Shown here: positions 30,141 through 39,057 of the stretch, piece after piece
How the letters are laid out: each line of letters begins with the position of its first letter
Numbering within the stretch: position 1 is the stretch's first letter
Source of the DNA: Platycnemis pennipes
Lineage: Eukaryota; Arthropoda; Insecta; Odonata; Platycnemididae
DNA: 64,000 nucleotides
Reading direction: 5' to 3'
Assembly: GCA_933228895.1 (NCBI GenBank)
Contig: OW121858.1
Location: 31,147,859-31,211,858 of the forward strand
Notes under the pieces: generated by a model
Seen by the model: the letters and a program-made list of their open reading frames with translations, nothing else
What the model was told of the DNA's origin: nothing
Database searches by the model: none
Made by a program: the position numbers and the translations under genes

Positions 30141-31256
30141 ATGCGATTTAGTGTGGTCATGGTGGTTGTCGGGATTGCTATCATTGTGGGATCGTGCCCA
30201 ACTTTTCATCAAAGGGGCGGAGAACTCATTGTTGAACCCTGTGTTGATGTGGTGGTGATAGATGATGCATTGGGCAGGAGAATGTCTTCTTGTGAGACCC
30301 CTCTCAGGATTTATGGTAATGCTTATGTGACCTCCGAGGGTTGTGGACAAGCCTTCTTAGGGAAAATTGATTGTGGCTTGTGGTTGAAGTCTGAGCAAAG
30401 AGAGAAAATGGGCTGTGGTTGGCATTATGTGAACCTGGTGTGGATTATTCCTACTCTCTTATTTGCATACATTACTCTCGCCTCCCTATTCTGTCTGAGG
30501 AGGCAGGGCTTTTTGTGGAGAGGGGGTTGTCTAACCAAAACAACTGATAATCATCACATTAGAGTGGGGGTGATGAAGTTCATCTTACTTTCGATGTGCC
30601 TAAAAGAGGTTACAGGATGTGTGGCACCATACAATAGTTTCATGTTAGGATCTAGCATACGAAGGCAGTATGAGTTGTCAGCTGGGGAGTCTATCTGTCT
30701 TGGGGATGAGAAAATTACTCTTGAAGCCGTGGAGGCACATTACCCTTTGGACTTTTTGTATTACACAACCAGCTATCATGTTGAGCAAGGGTGGTCTGAT
30801 TGGCAATGTAGGGGAGGGGCATGTAACATGGACAAGTGCGCAGAATATGGGTCTAGTGGAAAAGTGTTTGAGACTAAGAGCAGTCCTGATGTGACAATGA
30901 AATTCTGTAGGTTTGGTCATGGCTGCTTTCTAGGCACAATCTGCATGTATGACACCTTGAATTTTAAAATGAATATGTCAGGGATACATGAGGTTTATAA
31001 GGCTTCATTTGGAAAAGCTCAAGTTATTCCACTAGTGGATCCTAGTGGCAAGTGCAAAATTGAGTACATTGCTCAATCTAGCTCCACATTCTTTGATGAG
31101 GCCTCCATTGTTGTGGGGGCAAAGACATCTTACTTATGTAGAGCTCCTGCTCTAAGGGGTCAGCCAAGAGTAGGAGCCTTGGGAGATGTCCAAATATTTG
31201 ACTTGGAAGGAGGGAGTTCCATGATGGACTTTACTGGAATTTGGATGTGTCTGTGA
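30141..31256 (+). CDS. Endogenous phenuivirus-like glycoprotein precursor (truncated Gn-Gc)
   Basis: 371 codons, open. Start chosen at 30141 because it opens with a signal peptide (MRFSVVMVVVGIAIIVGSC) just after the viral terminus; the frame is open further upstream only by chance. Residues ~20-96 are a cysteine-rich Gn-like piece, 97-119 a transmembrane helix, ~144-160 a second hydrophobic stretch suitable as Gc signal, and 161-365 a Gc-like ectodomain with many cysteines, including the CRGGACNMDKC motif (223-233) expected of class II fusion proteins in bunyaviruses. Gn is far shorter than the usual ~450-550 residues, and Gc stops less than halfway, without fusion-domain completion, stem or anchor. 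The last ~8 codons and the stop come from copia LTR. Family assignment from motif, layout and terminus; not searched. It cannot make a complete envelope. Confidence 0.75.
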   Translation: MRFSVVMVVVGIAIIVGSCPTFHQRGGELIVEPCVDVVVIDDALGRRMSSCETPLRIYGNAYVTSEGCGQAFLGKIDCGLWLKSEQREKMGCGWHYVNLVWIIPTLLFAYITLASLFCLRRQGFLWRGGCLTKTTDNHHIRVGVMKFILLSMCLKEVTGCVAPYNSFMLGSSIRRQYELSAGESICLGDEKITLEAVEAHYPLDFLYYTTSYHVEQGWSDWQCRGGACNMDKCAEYGSSGKVFETKSSPDVTMKFCRFGHGCFLGTICMYDTLNFKMNMSGIHEVYKASFGKAQVIPLVDPSGKCKIEYIAQSSSTFFDEASIVVGAKTSYLCRAPALRGQPRVGALGDVQIFDLEGGSSMMDFTGIWMCL

Positions 31257-31317
31257 CTCGTTATTAAAACATCTTAGTTTAAAGCCGATATCTCAAGATA
31301 TTATTTAACCTCTAACA
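31233..31317 (+). repeat. 3' part (85 bp, R-U5-like) of a copia LTR
   Basis: Begins at ACTGGAATTTGG and ends TCTAACA. Matches the last 85 bp of the right LTR (GTGACTCGTTATT variant) better than the middle one. The upstream 117 bp of the LTR are replaced by viral sequence. Confidence 0.9.
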
Positions 31318-31332
31318 GGTTATGGGCCCAGG
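31318..31332 (+). other. Copia primer binding site (initiator tRNA-Met, internal)
   Basis: GGTTATGGGCCCAGG directly after the LTR is complementary to the anticodon stem-loop region of eukaryotic initiator tRNA-Met (TGGGCCCATAACC), the half-tRNA primer type used by copia. Repeated at 35676-35690 behind the middle LTR. Confidence 0.85.
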
Positions 31333-31420
31333 TGACCGAAAAGGACCAGTTGTGCTTCAATAGTACTGCAACATTACGCGAGTGCATTTTTTTTTACGTA
31401 TTGTATCGTTAAAGCGAAAA

Positions 31421-34400
31421 ATGGCTGAGGCGTCAGTTGGAATTGGTTTGCCATCCTTAGAAAAATTGGATGGACGGGACAATTACAATATTTGGAAATT
31501 CCAAATGAAGATGTATTTAGTGCACGAAGGGTTGTGGAGTTGCGTTGAAGGCTACGCCGCAGATGACTCATCCACGAGTGAGCAACGAGCGAAACGTGAC
31601 TCGCGAGCTCTAGCCAAGATAGGTCTTACATTAAAACCGTCCGCTATTGCTCACGTGAGGAATGCAGCAACAGCAAAAGAAGCCTGGGAGAATTTAGAAA
31701 AAGCATACGAAGACAAGGGGCTGACCAGACGTTTAGGCTTACATCGGAAGTTATTCTCCGTAAAACTGGACCAATATCCATCCATGGAGGCATATGTGAG
31801 TGACATTATATGCATTGCTCAAAAATTAGCAGATATTAATGCACCGGTAGATGATGAATTCATAGGCGTAATTATGTTAAACGGGTTGCCAGAGGAGTTT
31901 AATCCAATGATAATGGCATTAGAGAGTTCCGGTACGCCAATAACTAGTGATTTTGTTAAATCCAAATTAATTCAGGACAGTCGGTGGGGCCAAAATGACG
32001 AGTCCGCGTTGTGGGCAAAAAGTAAAGGGGTTTCCGGGCGACAATCTGGTAAAGCAGTGCAAGTGGCTAGAAACGAGTCGTCAAATCCGATTAAGTGCTA
32101 CAAATGTGGGAAATTTGGTCACATTAGAGCCAAATGCAGGAGCAGATGGAACTACGAGACACACAGTAGCGGTTCATCGCATGGGTCCAGGACTGCACAG
32201 GGACCATCAGCTGTACCGAGTACGGCGATGAGAAAGGAGAGAACTCTTCTCTCTGTGGCAGCCTTGGGAGCCAAGCACATCGCGAGTGAAGCTGACTGGC
32301 TCATCGACTCCGGAGCTACGGCCCATATGACAGGAAGGAAGGACTGGTTGCAGAATTTCAATGATGATGAAAAAATTAAGGTTACAGTTGCTAACAATGA
32401 TACATTGAATGGAGAAGGTATGGGTAATGTTCCAATTAAGCTTGAAACTGATGATTTGATTAAAAAGATTACAAATGTAATGTATGTTCCTAATCTAGCG
32501 ACAAATTTGATATCAGTGGGTAAGCTTGTTAAAAAAGGTTTTGTTGTTGTATTTAATGAAAATGGTTGCCAAATGTATGATGCCGATGAATGTATTATAC
32601 AAGGGCAAGTTAAAGTAACTGCATCCAATCGAGATGGGATCTATGTATTAGATCAGGCAACAGAGAATGCTTACAGTAGTGTTGTGGTTAAAGAAACTTA
32701 TAATCTATGGCATAGACGATTAGGTCATTTGAATGGTGTTAGTATGAAGCTTTTAAAACATTTTATGGCAGATGGTATTGATTTTTCTGAGGATAGCTAT
32801 GATGAATGTATTCCATGTCTACAGGGTAAACAGACAAGGAAAAGTTTCAAGAAAACTGGGGGAACCAGGGCAAAAGATCTTCTGGAACTGATCCATTCTG
32901 ATTTATGTGGACCTATGTCAGAATCGTCCTGGAGTGGAGCACGGTATATGTTAACTTTAATTGATGATTTTTCTAGAAAAACGTTTGTCTATTTTCTCAA
33001 AACAAAAGATCAGGTTCCAAGAGTATTTGAGGAATTCAGAAAGATGGTTGAAAGACAAACAGGTAAAGTCATTAAGATCCTGAGATCAGATAATGGCAAA
33101 GAATATGTTAATCAGAATTTTAAGAACATTTTAAAGTCACAGGGGATCAGGCATCAGCTCACTGTCCCATACACCCCTGAGCAAAATGGTGTAGCGGAGA
33201 GAGCTAATAGAACCATTATGGAGAAAGTAAGATGCATGCTGGCGGATACAGGCTGTGGAAAGAAACTATGGGCAGAAGCTGCGAATACTGCTGTATACCT
33301 AAACAACAGGTCTCCACACAAGGCAGTAGTGGGAAAAACACCAGAGGAGGTATGGTCAAATAAAAAGGTTAATATTAGTCATTTACGTGTGTTCGGGTGC
33401 ACTGCATACGTTCATGTACCAAAACAATTACGAAAGAAGCTAGATTTTAAAAGTAAACCATATATTTTTGTGGGATATTGTGACGATACTAAGGGTTATA
33501 GGTTGTTGGATCCTGAAAATCCAGGAAAAATTATTAGGGCACGGGATGTAGTGTTTGTAGAACAACCTATGGTAAAGGATAATCATTTGAATATAGAAAA
33601 TCCTTCATTAAGAGAGGGCCAAGAGTATATTCCAATTATGCAGCAAGAAGATGCAGGTGATGAATCTGAGGTAGAGGAGCAAACTGATTATAATAAATCA
33701 TGTGAGGTTGAGGACAGGGAAGGTATCATTATTACTGCTGAATCTGAAGGTGAGACCGACATGGACGAGAGGGAAAGTGCTGACTTAGAGGATGACTTGC
33801 CAGAGGAGGAGGACAGGCGGTATCCAATCAGAGACAGGAAACCTAAGAGGGATGATGATATGGTCTACTCTTTCTATTGTCAAAATTTTGATGATCCTCA
33901 AAGTGTGGAAGATGCCCTTGATAGGTCTGATCATGATCTTTGGAGGAAGGCAATGAAAGATGAATTTGTTTCTCTTCAAAAGAATTGTACGTGGGAGCTA
34001 GTTGACAGGCCAGTTGGAGTCAATGTAGTTAAATGCAAATGGATCTTCAAACTTAAAGAGGGAATTGATGGGTCCATGAGATATAAAGCCAGACTCGTGG
34101 CTAGGGGTTTCTCACAACGATATGGGCAGGACTTCAATGAGACTTTTGCTCCAGTTGTTAGGTTAACGTCAATTAGAATTTTGTTCGCATTAGCTGCACA
34201 GTTTGATTTTGAAATTGATCATGTTGATATTACTACAGCTTTTCTCAATGGGGAACTTGAAGAAATAGTATTCATGGAGCAGCCAAAATGTTTTGTTGAG
34301 AAAGGCAGTGAGGGTAAAGTATGCAAGCTCAACAAGGCAATTTATGGTCTAAAGCAAGCTGCAAGGTCATGGAACCTAAAAGTTCATGATGTTCTGATTA

Positions 34401-35440
34401 ACTGTGGTTATGTTCGAAGTCAGTGTGATAACTGTGTGTATATATTAAGGAAAGATTGTAAAATTGTCATTATTGCCTTACATGTTGATGATTTCTTTAT
34501 ATTTTCAAATTGTAAAGATGAAACTCAGAGAGTAAAGGAGGCAATTTCAAATCGATTTGAAATGAAAGATCTGGGGTCAGTTAAAGAATGCCTTGGCATG
34601 AGAGTAACCCGAGATCGCAAGAATGGGGTAATAAAGCTAGATCAAAGTAATTATTGCAATAAGATTCTTGCACGCTTTGGCAAGGAGGATTGTATTCCAA
34701 TTGGAACCCCAGTAGAAGTAAATGTTAAGCTGGCTAAAGGAAATCCTAATCAAGGAAGAATTGATTCTTACCAAAGATTAATTGGTGCCTTAATGTACCT
34801 TTCTGTATGCACAAGGCCAGACATAGCATTTGCAGTGAGCTACTTGAGTCAGTTCAATTCGTGCAATAATATTGAGCATATGAAGGCTGCTGAACGTGTA
34901 TTAAAGTACCTTAGAGGAACAAGTGATTACTCTCTGACTTTCAAATCTGATAATGAATGTTCTACACCACATACCAAACTAACCGGGTATGTAGATGCTG
35001 ATTGGGGAGGATGTGTTGTAGATAGAAGGTCTTATACTGGTTGTGTTTTGATGTTGAATGGTGGAAGTATCAGTTGGTTCTCCAGAAAGCAAAAATTAGT
35101 CGCTTTAAGTTCTACTGAAGCTGAATATGTGAGTCTTTGTGAGGGTACAAAAGAAATAATGTATGTTAAGGGATTGTTGAAGGAGATGGGAACTGATATT
35201 GGTACAGTGACGTTGTATAATGACAACCAAAGTGCTGAGAAACTAGTGAAAAATCCTGTTTTTCATGGGAGAACGAAGCACATAGAAATAAAGTATCACT
35301 ATGTGAGGGAAATAGCTCAAAAGAAAGAGATAGAAGTTAAGCACATGTCTACGCAGAAAATGCCTGCTGATTTATTAACTAAAGCTATTCCCAAACCAAA
35401 GCACAAATATTGTACAAGGTATATAATGGGGTTGCCTTAA
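31421..35440 (+). CDS. Copia (Ty1/copia) Gag-Pol polyprotein, intact frame
   Basis: 1339 residues from the ATG at 31421 (MAEASVGIG); an upstream ATG at 31382 adds 13 residues without gag similarity. Gag: LDGRDNYNIWKFQMKMYL (UBN2-type), then the CCHC knuckle CYKCGKFGHIRAKC. Protease: WLIDSGATAHMTG (D-S-G). GAG-pre-integrase: LWHRRLGHLNG. Integrase: DLCGPMSESSWSG..TLIDDFSRKTFVYFLKT, RSDNGKEY, NGVAERANRT (D, D, E). RT: KARLVARGFSQRYG.., HVDITTAFLNGELEE, CIPC-independent LHVDDFFIF (VDD). RNase H: YVDADWGGC, SSTEAEYVSL, LYNDNQSAEKL. Gag and Pol are one frame, as in Drosophila copia. No lesion visible, so it could have been active recently. A polypurine stretch (AAGTGAGGG) precedes the 3' LTR. Confidence 0.97.
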   Translation: MAEASVGIGLPSLEKLDGRDNYNIWKFQMKMYLVHEGLWSCVEGYAADDSSTSEQRAKRDSRALAKIGLTLKPSAIAHVRNAATAKEAWENLEKAYEDKGLTRRLGLHRKLFSVKLDQYPSMEAYVSDIICIAQKLADINAPVDDEFIGVIMLNGLPEEFNPMIMALESSGTPITSDFVKSKLIQDSRWGQNDESALWAKSKGVSGRQSGKAVQVARNESSNPIKCYKCGKFGHIRAKCRSRWNYETHSSGSSHGSRTAQGPSAVPSTAMRKERTLLSVAALGAKHIASEADWLIDSGATAHMTGRKDWLQNFNDDEKIKVTVANNDTLNGEGMGNVPIKLETDDLIKKITNVMYVPNLATNLISVGKLVKKGFVVVFNENGCQMYDADECIIQGQVKVTASNRDGIYVLDQATENAYSSVVVKETYNLWHRRLGHLNGVSMKLLKHFMADGIDFSEDSYDECIPCLQGKQTRKSFKKTGGTRAKDLLELIHSDLCGPMSESSWSGARYMLTLIDDFSRKTFVYFLKTKDQVPRVFEEFRKMVERQTGKVIKILRSDNGKEYVNQNFKNILKSQGIRHQLTVPYTPEQNGVAERANRTIMEKVRCMLADTGCGKKLWAEAANTAVYLNNRSPHKAVVGKTPEEVWSNKKVNISHLRVFGCTAYVHVPKQLRKKLDFKSKPYIFVGYCDDTKGYRLLDPENPGKIIRARDVVFVEQPMVKDNHLNIENPSLREGQEYIPIMQQEDAGDESEVEEQTDYNKSCEVEDREGIIITAESEGETDMDERESADLEDDLPEEEDRRYPIRDRKPKRDDDMVYSFYCQNFDDPQSVEDALDRSDHDLWRKAMKDEFVSLQKNCTWELVDRPVGVNVVKCKWIFKLKEGIDGSMRYKARLVARGFSQRYGQDFNETFAPVVRLTSIRILFALAAQFDFEIDHVDITTAFLNGELEEIVFMEQPKCFVEKGSEGKVCKLNKAIYGLKQAARSWNLKVHDVLINCGYVRSQCDNCVYILRKDCKIVIIALHVDDFFIFSNCKDETQRVKEAISNRFEMKDLGSVKECLGMRVTRDRKNGVIKLDQSNYCNKILARFGKEDCIPIGTPVEVNVKLAKGNPNQGRIDSYQRLIGALMYLSVCTRPDIAFAVSYLSQFNSCNNIEHMKAAERVLKYLRGTSDYSLTFKSDNECSTPHTKLTGYVDADWGGCVVDRRSYTGCVLMLNGGSISWFSRKQKLVALSSTEAEYVSLCEGTKEIMYVKGLLKEMGTDIGTVTLYNDNQSAEKLVKNPVFHGRTKHIEIKYHYVREIAQKKEIEVKHMSTQKMPADLLTKAIPKPKHKYCTRYIMGLP

Positions 35441-35473
35441 TGATTTATATATACCTATTAGATTAAGTGAGGG

Positions 35474-35675
35474 TGTTAGAGTTGTAATCTAATACATAAA
35501 TATGGGTTGGCAACATATGTTGCTATTTATGTCAGTAACTATTTATCTATATTGTTGTTGTCAACTCTCCGTCAGTCGTTCAATATGTAAATTGGAATTT
35601 GGATGTGTCTGAGACTCGTGATTAAAACATCTTAGTTTAAAGCCGATATCTCAAGATATTATTTAACCTCTAACA
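35474..35675 (+). repeat. Copia LTR (middle, shared by full and deleted copies)
   Basis: 202 bp, TGTTAG..CTAACA. Acts as 3' LTR of the full body and 5' LTR of the deleted one. Followed directly by a PBS. Confidence 0.95.
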
Positions 35676-35777
35676 GGTTATGGGCCCAGGCGACCGAAAA
35701 GGACCAGTTGTGCTTCAATAGTACTGCAACATTACGCGAGTGCATTTTTTTTACGTATTGTATCGTTGAAGCGAAAA

Positions 35778-36323
35778 ATGGCTGAGGCGTCAGTTGGAAC
35801 TGGTTTGGCATCCATGGAAAAATTGGATGGACGGGACAATTACAATATTTGGACATTCCAAATGAAGATGTATTTAATGCATGAAGGTTGCGTTGAAGGC
35901 TACGCCGCAGATGACACATCCAAATTAATTCAGGACAGTCGGTGGGGCCAAAATGAGGAGTCCGCGTTGTGGGCAAAAAGTAAAGGGGTTTCCGGGCGAC
36001 AACCTGGTAAAGCAGTGCAAGTGGCTAGAAACGTGGGAAATTTGGTCACATTAGAGCCAAATGCAGGAGCAGATGGAACTACGAGACACACAGTAGCGGT
36101 TCATCGCATGGGTCCAGGACTGCACAAGGACCATCAGCTGTACCGAGTACGGCGATGAAAAAGGAGAGAACTCTTCTCTCTGTGGCAGCCTTGGGAGCCA
36201 AACACATCGCGAGTGAAGCTGACTGGTTCATCTACTCCGGAGCTACGGTCCATATGACAGGAAGAAAGCACTGGTTGCAGAATCTTAATGATTTATATAT
36301 ATACCTATTAGATTAAGTGAGGG
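35778..36323 (+). pseudogene. Deleted copia body (gag and protease remnants)
   Basis: Starts MAEASVGTGLASMEKLDGRD like the full copy. One deletion removes most of gag (..LMHEGCVEGYAADDTSKLIQDSR), another removes the zinc-knuckle start and shifts the frame (stop at 36158), and a large one joins the protease part directly to the end of the polyprotein (..AATCTTAATGATTTATA, microhomology AATGAT). No integrase, RT or RNase H. It retains PBS and LTRs, so it could have been moved by enzymes of a full copy. Confidence 0.9.
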
Positions 36324-36525
36324 TGTTAGAGTTGTAATCTAATACATAAATATGGGTTGGCAACATATGTTGCTATTTATGTCAGTAACTATTTATCTAT
36401 ATTGTTGTTGTCAACTCTCTGTCAGTCGTTCAATTTGTAAACTGGAATTTGGATGTGTCTGTGACTCGTTATTAAAACATCTTAGTTTAAAGCCGATATC
36501 TCAAGATATTATTTAACCTCTAACA
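36324..36525 (+). repeat. Copia LTR (right end of the composite)
   Basis: 202 bp, TGTTAG..CTAACA, followed by the ATTTT duplication and the continuation of unit 1. Confidence 0.95.
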
Positions 36526-36886
36526 ATTTTGAAGAGGAACGAGTTACTTGCCCTTGACATACAGGAGACAAGAAGGTATTAATGCACTACATGACTGATT
36601 AGTTTATTTGTACATAAATGCTACCGCAAACTTAAATGAATAACTTCAGCGATGATTCCCGATTACGTTGTTACTTAGATTCAAGCATTAAAATAATGAA
36701 CTGCCCTTTGCCTTGAAAAAGAAAGATTTTAAGTCAAAATGCATTGCTCCAACATTGAGAAATATTTAAAAAATATTTTTATTTTTATCTTTACAGATTC
36801 TTTCTAAGGCAACATTAGCCTCTGTTGGCGTTTTATCTTTACAGATACTATTTTTATAGCCACATTTACTATTTTTATCTTTACAG

Positions 36887-37073
36887 ATTCTTTCAAAGGC
36901 AACATTATCCTCTGTTGGCGTTGATCGTTTTTCGGTCGGAAAAAAATCGAAGCTAGAGGACTCAACGATGTAGAAGTTCTCTTAGAAGATCACCCCTTTG
37001 TAGTGAAAGACTCGAATCAGTATAGGCTACAGCGTGGCGCAAAGAACATAAAAAATTATTTGAGGAACGTTTG
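36887..37073 (+). pseudogene. ILSKATL exon, unit 1 copy
   Basis: Acceptor TTTATCTTTACAG|ATTCTTTC, reads ILSKATLSSVGVDRFSV. One base missing in the AAAAAA tract (about 36947) breaks the frame before the end. The acceptor with its first 48 bases is also triplicated upstream (36797-36850), giving false acceptors. Confidence 0.6.
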
Positions 37074-37256
37074 ATGTCTATTAAATTATTCGTACACAGC
37101 TAATAACTTGAAAAATTTCACTGAATGGCAAAGTTGTCTTTTGGACAGCATCCATCACCGAGAGTATTTAGAGAAGTATTTACAAACAGGCGCATCCTTT
37201 TGAGCGGTTAAAAATTATGCTCAAAATATGGTTCAGATGCTAACATTCACCAAATC

Positions 37257-37475
37257 ATGGGCAGTAAGCGAAACATGGTCCAGGAAAAGAAAAAATATAG
37301 GTCGCTCAACTGCAGTGGAATGATTTCCGAAAATCGAATTCAAGAAAGGTTCCCGAAGAGGACCTTCAACATTTTGCGAGCAAGCATCCTGGAAGAAACT
37401 GACTTAGAGAAAGAGCTGGAAGCAGTTAGGAAGATTGCCGAGATAAATATGGAGGCAGTGGAAGAGGACAGATGA
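37257..37475 (+). pseudogene. Small unrecognised frame (SGMISENRIQ family), unit 1 copy
   Basis: Basic N-terminal half, then FPKRTFNILRASILEETDLE and an acidic helix-like stretch. The same segment is at 39270-39485 and 41150-41330. Family not recognised; shared by units only, so conservation cannot be judged. Confidence 0.3.
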
Positions 37476-37997
37476 TGGTGCATTTAAGGGTACGGGACTG
37501 GTTGGAATTTGCAGGGAAAAGGAAGTGAGAGCACCACCCTCAAACGCCAACGAAACAGTACAACCAAAGTCCTGAGAGCAGAAACGTGGCGGAAGCTTGG
37601 CTCCGTGTCGTTAGATTCCACGGGTGCGTCGCTTTAACGAGAACAGCCCAGAGAAAGGGGAGTCAAAATGAACATGACGACGGAGGAGGTTGTGAAAGCG
37701 GCGCACGTTAAAGCAAAAAAACATTACGTTATACAAGTCGATCGCCATAAAACATCGGCAACCGCAGCGGCGCAGGTGGTTGTCGAAAATTATATTTGGT
37801 TCATCTTTGACAGTAACTTAAAAATGAGAAAAAGTCCTAAATTCCAAAAAAAACAATATATTCCTCACAAACACAGAAGGAAATCGCCACAAAAGATTTT
37901 TTGAAGATATTAATAAGGACATGAAAAAAAGGGGTATGCGTGTGATATGTGCCACTTCCGTTAGGATGTAAGCATCTACAATATCCAGTAGTAGTAG

Positions 37998-38119
37998 TTG
38001 TAAGGGTTCGTCGACGGCTGAGGTCATTTTGCACCGCTTGCTAGTCTATTTTTTTAAAAATATTTATGAATGCATCATAAAACTTACATTTCACGCTTTT
38101 TTTCTGAATATGCTGAGAT
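37998..38119 (-). mobile_element. Non-LTR 3' end at the unit 1/2 junction
   Basis: Family signature GGTGCAAAATGACCTCAGCCGTCGACGAACCC on the minus strand, then 3' UTR cut off at AGAT (38116-38119), where unit 2 begins. Same structure at 39970-40096. Confidence 0.85.
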
Positions 38120-38225
38120 TGACTTGTCCTGAGAACGAATATCTATTTGAAGGCGCAGAAAATGATTTTTTGGTACAAATGCGCAAACATTTGTTTGCTA
38201 GATACATTTTAATTTCTTTGAAACC

Positions 38226-38508
38226 ATGAAATTACGAATTATGTTTAGTTTTATGCGGTTGCTTATTGCCTTTCAGTTGCTTCCTGTAGCCTCCGCATCA
38301 ACAGGGACTGACTTCAATACGTCTCCGCAAGCCGACTAATCACGTTCTACTGATTTCACAACATCACCAGCAATTGAACCAGTGACATTGACAAATTCGT
38401 CAGCAATAGAAGCAAAAGTGACAGCTACATATTTACAGTCATCAAGTCAAATGACACAGGGAACAAGTGACGATGATTTTGAAGAGGAACGAGTTACTTG
38501 CCCTTGAC
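38226..38508 (+). pseudogene. Secreted Ser/Thr-rich protein, unit 2 copy
   Basis: As 40203-40484 but with a TAA after ..SPQAD (about 38338). Confidence 0.65.
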
Positions 38509-38835
38509 ATACAGGAGACAAGAAGGTATCAATACACTACATGACTGATTAGTTTATTTGTATATAAATACTACCGCAAACTTAAATGAATAACTTCAGT
38601 GATGATTCCCGATTACGTTGTTACTTAGATTCAAGCATTGAAATAATGAAATGCCCTTTCCCTTGAAAAAGAAAGATTTTAAGTCAAAATGCATTGCTCC
38701 AACATTGAGTAATATTTAAAAAATATTTTTATTTTTATCTTTACAGATTCTTTCTAAGGCAACGCTGGCCTCTGTTGGTGTTTTATCTTTACAGATACTA
38801 TTTTTATAGACACATTTACTATTTTTAATTTACAG

Positions 38836-39024
38836 ATTCTTTCTAAGGCAATATTAGCCTCTGTTGGCGTTGATCGTTCTTCGGTCAGAAAAAAAATCGA
38901 GGCTAGCGATCTCAACGATGTAGAACTTCTCTTAGAAGATCACCCCTTTGTAGTGAAAGTCTCGAATCAGTATAGGCTACAGCGTGGCGCAAAGAACATA
39001 AAAAATTATTTGAGGAACGTTTGA
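38836..39024 (+). CDS. ILSKATL exon, unit 2 copy (intact, terminal)
   Basis: 62 codons and a stop after the acceptor ATTTACAG|. Reads ILSKAILASVGVDRSSVRKK, then DLNDVELLLEDHPFVV and NQYRLQRGAKNIKNYLRN. Phase 0, matching the donor at 28983. It is the only one of three copies with an unbroken frame, so if the host gene is functional this copy probably supplies its last exon. Resembles a small helical domain; no family recognised. Confidence 0.5.
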   Translation: MLSKAILASVGVDRSSVRKKIEASDLNDVELLLEDHPFVVKVSNQYRLQRGAKNIKNYLRNV

Positions 39025-39057
39025 TGTCTATTAAATTATTCGTACACAGCTAATAAC

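Larger units (their letters stand above)
29630..36525. mobile_element. Composite copia insertion with captured viral glycoprotein gene and 5-bp duplication
   Basis: Flanked by ATTTT at 29625-29629 and 36526-36530; the uninterrupted site is present in units 2 and 3 (..GATGATTTTGAAGAGG). Both outer ends are copia LTR termini TGTTAG..CTAACA, but the left LTR (29630-29831) is inverted relative to the right one (36324-36525). Order: inverted LTR and deleted-copia arm 29630-30086, snap-back 30085-30107, viral gene 30108-31232, 3' part of an LTR 31233-31317, full copia body 31318-35473, LTR 35474-35675, deleted copia body 35676-36323, LTR 36324-36525. The inverted arm shares small differences with the deleted body and not with the full body (CACAAGG and GATGAAAAAGGAG). 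Confidence 0.9.

Noticed and set aside
33785..33979. Antisense frames within the copia polyprotein
   Set aside because: Shadows of a strongly supported sense frame.
29625..36530. Simple nested insertion of one copia element into another
   Set aside because: No 5-bp duplication is seen around the inner full-length body, the middle LTR is shared, and the left LTR is inverted and joined through viral sequence; one event with template switching fits better.
36797..36886. Additional ILSKATL exons from repeated TTTATCTTTACAG
   Set aside because: Only the first ~48 bases of the exon are repeated; local triplication of acceptor sequence, no downstream exon.
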